Below are positions 19,859 through 33,900 of a stretch of DNA of 64,000 nucleotides, piece by piece. The notes under the pieces are model-generated. The model saw only the letters and a list, made by a program, of their open reading frames with translations. It did no database searches and was not told the DNA's origin. Each line of letters begins with the position of its first letter. Within the stretch, counting starts at the first letter, position 1. The stretch covers positions 62,001 through 126,000 of the forward strand of contig NJFT01000073.1 of the NCBI GenBank assembly GCA_002221725.1, given 5' to 3'. Made by a program: the position numbers and the translations under genes. The stretch is from Scedosporium boydii (Eukaryota; Ascomycota; Sordariomycetes; Microascales; Microascaceae).

Positions 19859-22800
19859 ACTCCAGACGACGACGCGGTAACCCACCTTATGACCATAATG
19901 ATCTCCCATGCTATGAGATTACATTCTTGGGCCTGTGAGAGAGAGAGCCACGTATGCTGCGACACGTCGATAACGTCAGGGTTCGAGGATACCGATCTAG
20001 TCCCAAATTTTTACTTCTATGTTCATGTGGAGTTCAAGGCGTTCGGGAAACACAAACAGCAAAAACTAGAAGGGGCGAATTTTACATGTACAACGTCTTA
20101 CGTCGGTTATTACCGGAATATTAATTCTATATCCTTGACACGAAAAAGAAGAGATCGCCAATATACGACATTCATTTCTCTTTTTTTTTTCCCCCTTAAA
20201 CCGGGCTTTACGGTCCCTACGGCTTGGCCTCCACAGGGCGGCCATAAAGTTTGCGTCGGGAAGATAGGGCGTCATCCAGCATCGCGGCAGGATTTTGCCA
20301 CGACAAGTGGCAATTTCACACAAGGCGCAACGAGCTCGGGAGAGTCCTCACCCAACAGACCTTTTGACATACTTTGTCCGCCTTCTCCGCCTATGCGGAA
20401 AGCATGTGAACGATGCTCTGCGTTGTTATCGGGAACCTTGGTTTGCCTTCTTGCGCTGCGCTTCTGGTTCCGTCGCTAACAGGATTTGACGTATGGATGA
20501 TTCATAGAAGGGCTGACGGGGCGGGGTATGGTAGGACATGGCTGCCACAGGGTGCTCCAGATCGGAGAGATAGGAGACGGAATCCATTAAAGCGCTGGCC
20601 GGGAAGGAAGGGGGCGGGGGAGGTATTTTCGTTGATGGGACTGTGAAGATGTCGCTGGGGTGGCGAAGATAGTTTTTCACAGAAAAACGCTATCCGAGAT
20701 TCACGTTCAACCAAGGCAACCCACATACATCTCTACAGGACCGTATTCAGAAATCAGCCCTGTTGTGTTCAATGAATAGCTACACAAACGAGGTTTCGGT
20801 CCAAACAAGAACCGATGCCCAATCTTCATCTACTTGCCGGATCTACCCGCTCTAGAATGGGGAATTACAACTGGGGACTTGGCTGTTTGTCATGGCAGAT
20901 CGAGCTTGCGTTTCGGTACCGACATGCTCTGCACAAGATAGGATACCAACGGCACAAACAGACGTGAGGCATTCGTGGATGCCTGACGTCAACATCACAG
21001 GGCACCGTTCGCAGCACGAACGACTTGCTTGCCCGTGTCTTGGGGCAACGGCAACAACGAGGGGTTATCCCACCGGTTCCAGCTCGGGCGAATACAGCCG
21101 TTCCCATCAATAGTTACAGTAGTGTCGTCTCGCAGATACAGTAGTCCGAGCAATAGTCTCCTTAGTTTTCTTTTTCTCTCTCAAGTTTTACATAGTTCAC
21201 TCCACGATTCAAAAAGAAGAAGGGGGAAAGGACAGAAAAGCGCAAGATGATGCAAACATAGCCGTATGACGAGGGCTACTGCATGTCTTAATAGTTTGGG
21301 GGGGATGGGACGGGAACGAACAAGACAGCGTGTCCGTTTGGTAAAGACAATTTGGTGGGTCCTTTTCGGGTCTGTTGTCTCATGAAAGAAAGTGTGCGTG
21401 TGCGGGGGAGAAGTCACACAGGAAGAGATTTGATGGTTTCTCGAGGTGATAGCACGTCCCCGCGTCGCTGAACTTGCAGCATGCGTGTATCAGGTCGCAG
21501 GATGGATAGCGGCGAGAGCTTGGGGTGAAGTTGAGGAGGCTCCTGGTCTCCGAGTCCCGGGTGATGGAAAGTCGCTTTTCTTTTTTGCTTTTTCTTCCTG
21601 CCGGCTTACAATGTATGGACAGGTCTCTGGTTTACTATAAGACAATGGCCATAGGAGTCGAGGTTTTTACCGAGTATGAGGCTAATGCATGCATCTGTTG
21701 ATAACTTGATACTGGTGGTTCAGTAGGTCCGATGCACACACAAGAAAGAGCCCGCGGGTATAAGAAGCAAAGAAAGGAGTTCAGGTCTGCACAACATTAG
21801 ACTAGTATATGATGCTGATCGCAATCCTTGAGGGCTCGGCTAGATGCACTATTCGGAACTTCACGAGTGGGAAGTTCATGACTATCTATCAGTGCTCAGG
21901 ATGTGGTGTCATTGGGCTCTCATGTCTATTAGAGATGGGAGATGCCGTTGTCCTAACAACACACGGTTTTTACCTGCGTGTCTCATCTGTCTAAGACTAC
22001 CTAGGTTCACGAAGTTCGTGACACCACGTAGGTGTCAGGTAGACCTGCCAATGCCGGCCGGTGCTCTCCGTTTTAGATCAATCGAAACAAGATAACACGG
22101 CACTGGCTTAGACATAGACGAGATAGCCGGATTATGAGCCAGAGACAGAGAAGCGCGAAAGGGCCGGGGGAGTTAGTTGGATGATGCCGATGACTGCGCA
22201 GTGTACTTCTTCAAACAGACCCGCGGCTTCACGATAGCTTCAGCACGGGTACTAGCGCGTGTATGTTCCAGCCCCAGATTGCAAGTCATTCAATCATTTC
22301 CGTCTTCGAATGTGTTTGAGGTCACGACGAGACTTCCGGTAGGCAGCTCAAAACGGAAAGAAAAGAGCCATCTCCATTCCGAAGTTAGGCTCCACACAGC
22401 AAGCCATTGACACGATGAGGCTAACTGAATGCAAGGACAAATCAGCCGGGAGAGCCTCGCTGCGCCATCTCATCTGCTCTTATTACTCGATGCGTCAAGA
22501 GAAGAGAAGAAGTATTTGAAAAAGGTCACCAGCACCGTATTAAGAAGCATCTACACGAGGGGGGAAAGACTCACCTTCCAGCTTCGGCAACTAAAAGGAA
22601 TGAACCTTGCGGCATGCATGAGAGATAGAAGCATGCCCCGGACGGAGGTTTTCTTCTTGCTTTCCTTCGCTCACATCTCACGGGGTGGCTTCGACCTCCA
22701 TCGCATATGCAAGGGAGGACGGGAAACCATGTGTCTTATACGAATGTACGAATGCACGAATATACAAGAGCCGGTAGATGGCCGAGAGGAAAACAACAAC

Positions 22801-25800
22801 TTACTTACATGCGCAGACGAGATCTGAGGAATCGTACTTCGTGGGGGAAGTCATTTTGAGACAAGGGCTAATATGCCGGTGTTTCTATTGAGCAGTAGCT
22901 CTCCTCTATCCCAGGGGAGAGCGAGCAAGCAAAATAGAATAAGAAAAGAAAAGACTTGGACTCGATGCACGATCAGGTGCGATGGGTGCGATGTCTCTCC
23001 CATCTTGATATGGCGATACATCATTGATGTATCACCCCCAAATCATACCAAGTAGGAGTGCAAGCGACCCTCGCACCCACGTCTTTTTTGCTATCCGCCT
23101 TTTCTTTCCCCTTTACCTCAGTATTTTCTCTCTCACTTTGCTTTTGATTGCTCAAAACCCTCCGTCCTGCCGCCAAGAACTGCTCCTCGAGCTCCACACC
23201 CAGGAGCTTCTCCCCTGATGCAGGTTTGAATAGTGTCTGGGGGAGTAGACAAAGAGGCAGAATGGAAAGCAGGAGCTCCTGTCGGCTAAAATAGCAAGGC
23301 GTGACCTTTCCATGATCGACAGCACACAAAAAGAGGCGAAGGGAAATATCAATAAGGGAAAAAGAAAGAAGGACAGTTGTTTTGGTGAAACGAAACAGAA
23401 CAAGTCGTGCCTTGCCTTGCACACGCTGCTTCCTGCGTCCGAGGTTAAGTCCGACTCACACTCGGTCAACAGGAATCGATTTCCTGGATAGTCACACATA
23501 AATGATGTCAAGACGCCGGGCGGCTGACGTGGAAGCTTCCAACAGGCCGTCTGCGCTCTTGTTGCCCTCGTTCCTCAGTCCGCCCGGTCCGGGAGAGGGT
23601 AGGAACATGGAGCATTGAGAGGGAAGTAGGCGTTCTGTTTTGCAGCCAGACAATGCACAAACGCTAGCATTTCGCGGGGCAAGCATGCAAGCGCACCTAC
23701 ATCCCGCTGATCCGATGGAAGCTCTGCCTAGCTCCCGCGTTACAGCCGCCGGGCAAAGTGTGGAGGGGGCAGATACTGAAGGGGGGGGAGGAATGGGAGG
23801 CAGACCTGCAGTGGAACGAATCATGAAGGAGGCAAAAGCACGCCAGGGCGGATATGGCACGTAGATATGAGCTGCGCAGGGTGGGGGAGGGGAAGGAAGA
23901 GGCTGATAGTAATGAAGGTGAGACGAAAAGAACCTCCTTTCGGGACTGACTCGGCCAATCTCTCCCCTAGGCTCTATCCAGATTGTGAGGATGCAGGTTC
24001 TGGAAACCTGTCCGCATGAGAAATGTTCCGGCAGCCGCACAGACACGACAGGTATTCGACACTTCTTCCGGAAGAACCAAGTTAGGGAAGAAGCAACATT
24101 GAACGATGTCTGTTTTGATGCTCTGCATTCCAAGTTCGTTGTAACTCCCGTCCCTGTTCTCGTTCATGCTACTCGATCCTAACCTGAGCTTGCAGTCATC
24201 TTCATTGTGCACAGATGTGGGAGTGCGTATTGGAGTCGAGGAGGAATCGAAAGAGCACTTCTCTTCAATATAGCTTCGACCTGGAGGAGAAGTTACACAA
24301 TTATGTTAGATTTCTGGTTCGACTTCAATGATCACGACTTCTAAAAAATTGTCTAGAATAGATCAAAACAAGGAAAGCCCTCGGGCAATGGGGAATTGAG
24401 AGAACAGAGCAGTTCGCTCGGACAGTTTTGTGATACTTGAGAAGGAAAATAAGGAAGAAAGAAGAAGTTGGAAGCTTTTCGCCAAGCCAAACAGAATCTC
24501 CGGGGTACGGAACGTTGCTACCTTAGCTGCAGCAAAATTTCAGAAGCTGCTCTCCGTCTTCCGAATGCACGTAGATTCTGTTGTTCTGTTACATTTAGCC
24601 CAGGTTCTTTGGATTTCGGAACGGATAAGCTGGTCGATCAATCGCAAGGACGAGATGAAGTTCGAGGTGTCAACGGTAAAACAGGCGCCTTGAGCTTGAA
24701 GTAGCATTATGATTTCGATCTCGTGCCAGCCGGCATTCTACGAAGTAAAGACGGGGCGGGTTGCTCTGGCTTCAATCTTCTACGTCGCTGGTCATCCCCG
24801 GCTGGAGGCCATGCAGCCAACCAACACTGCCTGGCTTTGGACATGCCCCCGGTGAGGTGGGCGGTCAAGAAAATCATGCTCCCCAGCCTGTGGTTGGAAT
24901 GCCTTGTGAGCTGATGATGCCGCAGTGATGCTACGGTTTCTTATGGCCAGGAGCTTAGGAGCTCTGACTGACTCGTTTTGGTTCCCCTTCAAACTTGACT
25001 ATACTCAGTACTTCGTGTGCCCTTTCCCTGCCGTCGTTCCGTTTGATTTGTTGGCCGCTTGTCAAGTTCACACGTTTTCCATTTCCGTCCCAGCCACGTT
25101 CCGGATAGACCAATCGCCTATGACCGCTCTCGAGGTCGTGACTCGAGGTGACGGAGAAAAGCGGTGGACAGCATCTGCTGTTTCCGTTGGGCGGTGTTGG
25201 TGCTACCCGAAATGACCGGAAACATTGCAGAAGTGAAAGCAAACAATGCCTGGTCAACTACGTTCAATGTTGCCTCGTAGACTCACATCCAGCCATGGCA
25301 GACAGGCAGACAGCGTTGCGCTGCGCCTCGCCTTCCTGTGCGTTTACCCACCGTTCGGTTTCTTCTCTCGAGATTGATACGGTATGTAAGAATATAATTG
25401 GCATTCTTGGAAGGACTTGAGATAGTATTGATATCGATGATGTGTAAAAATGCAGTAGCCCTACAGCGGCCTAGGCCTAAAATCGTAGGTAGAGCAGTCT
25501 CGGCTCCTCATGACATCCGCCTTATCCACGCCAAGTTTCAGTCTTACACAACAGCTCGCGTCAAGTGTGGTGATATCGGGCAGCCGGAACAGCAGTTTAG
25601 CATCACAAGCAGACTATGTAGCCAAGGGGCAATAAAAAAAAATAAAAAAATAAAAATCCTTGGCTGAAAATCTCGACCGTCCCTCGTGAGAGACAAAAAA
25701 AAGGCGCCCGCCACGACATCAAGCATATGTAGGACCCAGCGCCAGGGAAGATTTTTTTTCTCCTCCTTCACCGAGGGGAACAACCTTTCTGGAGCAGCTC

Positions 25801-28800
25801 CTTACCGATAATGGCCTTCCCCTACCCCTTTCGGGAAGACAGAAGAGAAAAATTCAATGTCAGAACTGTTCATATGACTCAATGGCGCAGGACTAGGGCG
25901 ACAAACTCTTTCGGCCCCTGAACTTGCGAAAGATGGAACGGGCTTGAGTCAAAAGCTTGTTGCCGCCAGACCGGCTGCGTCCGTGACGGTGTCTCAAGAG
26001 TGGGGAATGGGGTTTTTTTTTGGGTTGTTAGTGAGGCTGTGATTGGGAACTTCGCTGTGGACTCGGTGGCCCATCACAGCTTGCCACATTGACCTGCTTC
26101 TTGTTACTTTGGGTTATACCAGAGTTACAGACTAACACTGCCCCGATCTTTTGTATTTTTCTTTATTTTTCCGTTTGGCAAAAGTGAAGTGTTGGGCTTA
26201 CTTGGTCTTCTTAACTCTCCGGGGATGCCCGACTTCCAAGTCGAGAGTTGGTCTAACGTAAACGACGGAACAAGAACAGCTAATTCTGCATGATCCATAG
26301 ACTGCGAATATTCGGTGTAGCCCGGGCAGGTACATTGATGACTTGGATCTATCTTGAGTGTAAACTCGACAGCTTACGGCGAGAGGGCCCAAGAGAAGCC
26401 CAATCGTGAAAAAGGATTTGATGATGATCTACTGGATGCCGGGCGGGGAAAAAGAAAAAAAAAATAATAATCAACACTAAAGTAGCAAGGCGAATTTCAC
26501 AATAGCGCGGTACCCAGTCACAGAGAGTTGCCAGGCCGGGTACTTACCGCCTGGAAAGCCTTCATCGTTCGCCAGCCTTTCTAATAAGGCGAGGTTATTG
26601 TTAACGCCACAGGCTGGACACGGAGGGCTAACAATCCGCAATCCGCAATCCGGATTGAGGTAGGACAAAAAAGCACATTAATTCCGTCTCGCCGTCTCAC
26701 GTGGCTTTCGAGTTCTCGTCCCCCGTCTCCGAGGCGGTGAGAACGCAGGGAAGCGGCGGTTTGGTATCGTTGCCTCGCTTCTTAAGAACCGGTGAAGGCA
26801 TGTGTTTGTCGCGGTCGGTCCTCGACTTGATACACGTCATTATAGCACGCAGCGGAGTACGGTACGCATCCTGTGGACGACAATGCCCTCATTCCTCGTT
26901 GGGGGCTGTCGCGATGAAGATACTTCGTACTCTTCTGGTGTGTGAGTATGCTAATAATACGACTGAGGACGAGCAAGGAGCAAGGGAACTGCTCGAGTCG
27001 ATGCAGACACCAACTCACAGTCTGGTGCAATGGTGCATTATTGCCTCGTACTTCATAGAAGGAAGGTGGTGAGAGTCAGCCCACACACATACGAAGGAAG
27101 ACGTACAAATCCACACTCATGCACTGATGTATCAGCCCCTGCACCTCGCAATTCACTCTCAAGCCGACGATAATGTGCCACGGTGTTACACCTGACCGCG
27201 GCCAATGGTGACTGGCCATATCAAGGACGCCCTCCGAAACACAGCCTCGACCGAGGTCCCTCTAATACCGGGAATCGAGGATCGATGCTTCTAATAACAG
27301 CATCACCCCTGGCACTACTTTCGTAAGGGAATAGCTTTATGCTTCGGGATCGGGACCCTTCGAGGACGAAGTACTTCGTATACTTCTTGTCTGTCCGATC
27401 CTCTTTGTAGATCGACTGCGCACTTCGTAGTAGACATACGAAGCACTCCGTAGTTTACGTCGTATCTAGGCACCACATAACGATCGGGTTTCTTGAAAGA
27501 CGAGAAAAAGAAATGGGTCCTTCCCACTTCTTGGTCGGATCGAATTAGCAAGTTTCGACGTTGCAGCAAAGCCTTCCAGACTTTCTCTAGTGTGCTTCTC
27601 GCCTCGTATTATTATGGAGCAAGAAGGCTTCGATTTGGAGCGCTTGACCAAGAGCAGCAATAAGAGCAGCAATAAGAGCAGCAAGAGAGAGGCCACCCCT
27701 GAATTATCTAAGCCGAAGCAATCTCCCCGTCCCACTCCGCGAAAAGTTAAATCTGGATGGAGTCTTTACCGATGCGTTGGGTTTTGGTACCTGACCAAGA
27801 GAGGAGGACCTTTTCCCCAATTGGAGAGAGCTGCTCCTCCTCCTCCTCTCTCACCCGCCCCAAAAGAAAGCGCCGAGGCTTACGCCATTTTGATGCGTTG
27901 GGACTCTCCTCCGAGGAGGATGGAGGGGGAATCGTACGAACAGAGGAGCCCGGGCCGGGGCTGGTTCCTTTGTCGAGTTATCGAACCACTGGGACGTTAC
28001 TGTCGCTCCCTCCTCTTCGATACGCATACTGGGCCCGATTCTATCTCACAGGTAAACTGTTTCCTTTTTCCACATAGCATTCCGGTGCTAGTGTGGGGAG
28101 TGGTTTTTGTTGGAGTCGAATCTCATGCCGTGCGGAGGGGCTTACGACTCCAAATGATACTCTATACCTGTACTAACACGACAACATTTTGAACCAACTT
28201 GGTTAAAATCCCCAACCAATTGGTCATCGCAAACAAGACGTCTCATCTAGGATATTGCCTGTATCTATAATCTCGTACGCATACTCTGTAGAAACATTGT
28301 TTGCTACGTTTGAGGGGGGTTTGTTTGGACGATATTGAACATACCTCATCCATTGTAACCTCATTTAGAATCGATTCAGCCTCCTCCGCCTACGAAGTAT
28401 TGTACTTCGTCTTCGTACAGCACACTGCGTCAATGCAATGATTGATACAAAGGTAATAGATGATGGTCATTTCGAGGTGCATGGCGGACATGGTCCCTAC
28501 TTCGTACACTATTCTGCCAAGGGTCAGGGGGCTTCGACGTTCATGCCTCGTGGGGACTGGGGGGCGGACGGTCCGGAAATAGGAGCCCACGACTCCACCT
28601 TCTTCTGGCTGGTGCGCTGGATCATTTATTCAGTCGAGCCCAAGAAATACAACACCGAACAAAATTATCGCCAGGCCAGGTGGTGGAGGTCTGTTCGCAC
28701 TTAATATCCGTCGTACCTTGGATCTTTAATAACCGTATTGCATTGACAAAAATGAGACGAAACGGAATTTCCAAATGGTGATCCAGAAGCCTTCTAGATC

Positions 28801-31800
28801 GTCAACGCATGAATTCCGGGAGAAATCTCGTCTCCCCCTTTTTCCCCAAGTTTCCCCTCGACTTATATTGTCCCAGCTTTCCGGGCCGGCTTGGCTTTTC
28901 CCAATCATCTTTAATAGAACCTAAAGGGCCCTTGTCGGAGTTATAAGTCGGGCGTTTGTTCAGACGAAAGAAGGGAAAAAAAAACTAAGTCGTAATGATG
29001 GTAGCCTCAAATCATCTCCAGGCAGATCACTCTGGGCCAAATGACCGAGCGCGGGGACGAGAAGCCGGGCCGGCATGAAGAGGAAAGCTGCACTCGAGAT
29101 TATTATTACTTCCTTTCGTCCATAGAATCAACATTTGATCTTGAGGCGGCTGGGCTTGCTGCAGTCCGTGTCATTACGACAGTAAACATGGTATTGGGGT
29201 GTTGGAACTAATAACATGGGGAGAGTGAGCAGGTGCAGGTTGCGTCTCCAAGCTAAACCAGCTTGAGGCCGAGCAAATTATCTTGGCGAGTGCATGAGAA
29301 GCGTTGGAGATTAGTCTTATTGTGTGTGAACTGGTCGCATCCAGGATGCATTGACGCAAGTTCAAATGTGTTCCCCTCCTTGCTGGCCCCCAACTTTTCG
29401 GCGATGCCGCCTCAAGCTCGACGCGTTGGTGGTCTTTGATTCACTAGCGCGCCGCCCCGCCAAATTGAGTCTGCTACCTTGAGGTTTCGACGTGATTGCC
29501 TCAACTGGCAGGGTACGAAGCTGAGTGTCATCACGGTGAAGACGGGAGACCCTAAAAAGGGATCAATCGATCGCACTCCAGTGTTACTGAGGGTTACTTC
29601 GACGTCATACACTAAGATTTGGCGTGGCCTTCACCAAGATATAGTGTTCTTAGTTGAGTACCATCAAAAATCATTCCATTTTATCCCAATATTGCAACCA
29701 CAGGCGGCGATGTTGAGGCTAGAAGATCCTAATCTCTCGTGGCGCAACATGTGGAAGAAGAAAAAAAAAAAAAAACTCAATTGCACCTGCAACCGGATAG
29801 ATCCCGGACGAATGTCTGAGTGTGTTGATGTCCCCTTCACACGCTCCAGATACGCACACTACATGTGCCTCGTAACTCTTAGCGTCTGAACATAAATCCC
29901 ACACACGCCCACGCACGCCTGTCCCACCCCACGAACCGAGCCGGCGAACACGTCCCGGGGAGCGAACAAGATCGTGATATTCGCGTGATCTGGATCTTTT
30001 TGCCTCCCCCTCACCTGCGCCAACCATCTTCCCCAGTGCGTCGCTGCATTACCAGGAAAGTGGCAAAAAGATCACGCTGACCGCGATTTTAGTCGATTTG
30101 GGGCAAGAAAATGGGGACAAATGGGAAGAAACATTAAATGCAATGCGACCTTAGTGTCTGTCGAGGAATCGAACCAGCAAAGCGCACACCTCCAGAATAG
30201 GAAGAAAAAGAAACAAAAATAAATGGCACATCAATAGGGATCAATCCCTCTCAGCTTTCGTTGAAAGATTTCCTCGGCCAAACTACCGGCACGGGACACT
30301 GTCGTACGAAGTACGTTGTCTGCGAGACGAGAATGGATCTTGACTGACATGATACAGACAAGAGGAACGAGGTTGAGCGTTCGGTCTTTGATGTGGCCTC
30401 CCTTTTTGCCATGCGATTCTAATTTGATCTGAAGAAATCTGCAAGAGGAAAAGCCACTTGACGCCACCACTTGTTGCTTTCGGCGATTAGTCGTGCGAAT
30501 GCGTGGGAATGAGTACTTCGTAGTTTAGGAGGCAAGAGAAATGTATGCGTAAGGAGTTGCCCCGCTTAAGTGTCGCCGTCTTGTGTACACTACTTCTGTG
30601 TGTTTGTAAGGGTCTAGATCATCCATGTCCACTCGACATGGCAACATTTGCAAGTCTCGGTCTGGCTGAGAATTCCAATACTTCGTCCTTGGAAGTTTAG
30701 CTCCATTGTGGGTAACACTCCCCGCTAGCTCCTGCATGTTTTTAGGGCAGTTCAAAACGTCACAGGTACCGAGCCTGAGTCCACGAAAATCCTGAGGGTG
30801 ATAAGACTTTTCTTGGCGTAGCCACTTGTACGGATCAGGATGGAGCAGTCCCAAGGAGTATCCCAAGGACGAGGTAATACAACACACCCGCGTGGAAAGC
30901 TGCATATTTTGAGGGAAAAAGCCCCATCTTTCCTCCTCTTCCCCTTCCCTCAAAGTCTAGCTTTGGGCATGAGGGCAGAGGAGTCAGAGAGCAGCGGGAC
31001 ACAGTTTGCCCTATCTGGGTTTCTTTTTTGTTCAAAATAGGACTTGGGCAAGCATGCACCCTGCGGGATTGCGTCAGTCGCAACACAACCACGTCGACAA
31101 GCTGAGCCTCTGTGGAAGTGAAAAGTGCAGTGTGGAACCTGATGATTATGAGCCCTGGTTCCTCGTTCGGCATGTATTTGGATCGAGGATGGGGGATCAG
31201 CGGTTTGCGTTGTGGCATGGGCGTGGTTGCTAATTTCGTTGTTGTTGGGCGCTGAGCTACGACGCACGAAGGAAGTAGTGAGGGTTTTTGGTTGCTTTTG
31301 CCTTTGCTGCTTTTGTAACTGCCTGCTTAGGTCTCAGTTAAGAGAGCTGGACCATGGGAAGTCTAGGTCGTTTTTGGCATCTGACTCTCATTTTCCTCTA
31401 CGAATTTTGAGCTGATGCTCTTGGGGAGTGGGATTGATGTGAAGATATCTAGATGAGGCTGATCTCCAGTGCGAAGCAAATGGACAATTCCACCGGTTCC
31501 GCCGGAAGCAATGTCTGTTGAAGTCTGTTGAAAAGAGGAGGAATGCGCTTAATATCCCTCTGTGCGCTCTGCGCTCTGCATCCAGCTACTTCATACACTC
31601 TCCACTTGACTGACTTAGACCGGCGTTGGTCGATCAGGGAAAGGGTCTGAGAAGTTCCGAGTTGACCACACCATGATTGATCCAATCTGTCTGATTGCGA
31701 TGTATCGATCGCTGTATCATTGTATCACTGTAATAGCGTATAAGACGGTGGCTCTGGCCTGACCCACCGCCCCAAAATGCACTACCGTTTTAATTAAAAC

Positions 31801-33900
31801 GTATCAAATACATACTTATACGATGCTGTGCCCCCCGTATCAACTAATCCCACTTCGTACTTCGCACTTCACGTCATGGCGCGGGGGATGGACAGACACT
31901 CTCCCGTTCCAAGCTTGCGCAGCGCGTCGCCCATTGATATGCTCCTTGCAACTCTGCCCATCCTGGCATTGGCATATCTGGGAGGTGCTGCTTGCAGCCA
32001 AGCTGAGACGGAACCAGCCAGGGTTAACTGACCGAACACACAACGACGTTGCGTCCCATGTTTTACCAGCCGTACGACTTTGCAGAGGCATTGGGTTGCG
32101 TTGTATGGTATGGGTTGGATTGAGATCAGACTTTTTGATGCGCTGCAAGGTATCTTATGCGAAGCATGCCTATTACGATGGGGGAGTCATTCCAGGAGCC
32201 ACAGCTTGTAATATTTTTGCTCGGAATGCATCGCACCAAAGGGAAAACGATGCACTGAGACGCGCCGGTTCGAAAAGGCAAGGGGGGATTTTTTGGTGGG
32301 TGCAACTCCATTCATTCCGCCACTGGTGATGGTTTCTGTGGGCGTGCAGGTTTTCCCTTGCGGCTCGGCCCCACATGAAAGAGAGCGGAGCAAGCAAAAA
32401 AAAAAAAAAAAAAAAGACGAAGCGAAATAATGATAAAGAGAAAATTTGGTGCGTAGAAACGTCTCCAGCGTGTAACCAATGGATCGACTCAACATCAGAC
32501 GGGCCGGCAGGCAAGTGCTTGGGCACAGAAGGGACGATTCGATCACAGGCGTTTTGTTTGATAGCCTCAGCTCCGGGCTCCGGGGAGGACCTGCCCGATC
32601 CCTGCTGTGGTGCTATGACGGGTGGATGGAGGGGGCCTCGCTCTGAAAATCTCATGCAAGTGAAGCATGAGAAGATGGAGAATGCCCATTGGGACCCATT
32701 CCGTGAGCTGTGCGAGCTGTGTCGTGGTTCATGGCTCATCTCGCTGCCTGGGTACATGGAGTTCTCATTGTAATTGGCTTTAGTTGAAGAGTTATTGTAC
32801 CATATATAGAGAATGTCGGGGCATGGACATTTGGTGCTATGCAGCATCTCGTAGCTTGGTGGTGGAATGGACCGAATTGATGGCAAATACATTCATAGAC
32901 CCCAACTAGCTCCGCGTCGTGCCGCAGCGTAATACATCCATCCACTCATTGATTCAATCGATTCATCGAGTGCCCCTTGCGAGACTGCCCTGCTCAGGCA
33001 TTAAGCCATAGATTGCAAACGGCAAGCCTCTTTCGGTTCCTGAAGAACGGGGATTTAACTTTTAGGGGCTAGGTTCAGTGCTGAAGGAATATCCGAGAGG
33101 TTTGTCCAGTAATATTATTATGCAATAATTGATCAAGATATCATTGATCAATCTGGTCTTGGAAGTGTAGTTCACAGAGTGGTACTAACTGATGGAGCTC
33201 ACGAATGTTTGAGGAAAACGCCATGTCCTGTAATAATCGTCAAGGCGTAATATGCGGCGGGACTGCGGGCTGATATGTGGACCATTGGCCTCGAGCGAGG
33301 CTAGGTACGCTTCGTTACTTTAGGCTGCGAAGTACAAGGTGCTGGGCCGAGTGGCTCGGGCTGGCTGTGTACGTTAATACTTGTAGTGAGGTCAACAGTG
33401 GGGGGTATCAATCCTGCATTAGACGTAGTGTACACAGGTATTGCAGAATCAAATACGGAGTAGGCGTAATATGAAATTGGAGTCCAGTCTGAGAATTGGG
33501 CCCAAATGATCCAGGGCCATCCGGGCGTATGTATGAATGTGGATCTTCTTGTGCGGGTTGTCTTGATTCTGCCCTTGCTCACCCCCAAACTTGGAGCAAG
33601 TTCACGGTAAAAGGCATTACGACGTACTTCGTACGAAGGAGACTTGATTTCGATTAATTCAATTGAAGGGAAAACGCCCACGACTCTTGGCAAGGGTCCG
33701 GCACGGATACGGATCGTACCTCAATCTCAACTCCGTTTTATACTCTCTGACCTGCGCTTGCCCTTTTTATCTAGTATTGGATCTATTGATTGGCTCAGAT
33801 GCGATTGTACTTTGCTGCTGATTGTGCTTGTCTTACTACAATTGTATGGCGCCCCAAGTAGAGCACCGTATTACCCACAACCCCAATGCCACCAACATTG
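19859..33900. other. 14-kb gene-poor stretch
   Basis: I find no gene I can support on either strand. ORFs up to 239 codons exist (23492-24133 minus, 27590-28192 plus, 32173-32892 minus), but they lack codon bias, motifs and consistent splice sites, and several owe their length to homopolymers such as the A run at 32396-32415. No full tRNA cloverleaf or rRNA segment was recognised. The TACTTCGTA motif is concentrated here (8 exact copies by hand count between 24.7 and 33.7 kb). Possible content is non-coding RNA, long untranslated regions or old transposon debris. Confidence 0.5.
27651..27685. repeat. 12-nt minisatellite, about 2.9 units
   Basis: Unit agagcagcaata occurs twice and then again truncated (agagcagcaag). 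It encodes KSSN repeats in one frame and Leu runs on the other strand, but I do not think either is translated. Confidence 0.8.

Noticed and set aside
23492..24133. 213-codon minus-strand ORF
   Set aside because: Cys- and Pro-rich random-looking text with no domain, signal peptide or splice partner.
27590..28192. 200-codon plus-strand ORF with KSSN repeats
   Set aside because: Coding appearance comes from a minisatellite; the rest lacks bias and recognisable features.
30160..30185. Possible tRNA T-arm on the minus strand (GGTTCGATTCC)
   Set aside because: No matching acceptor stem, D-arm or anticodon arm upstream at tRNA spacing.
32173..32892. 239-codon ORF on the minus strand in the gene-poor region
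   Set aside because: Its length depends on a Phe run from a homopolymer tract; no motif, no codon bias and frequent rare residues.
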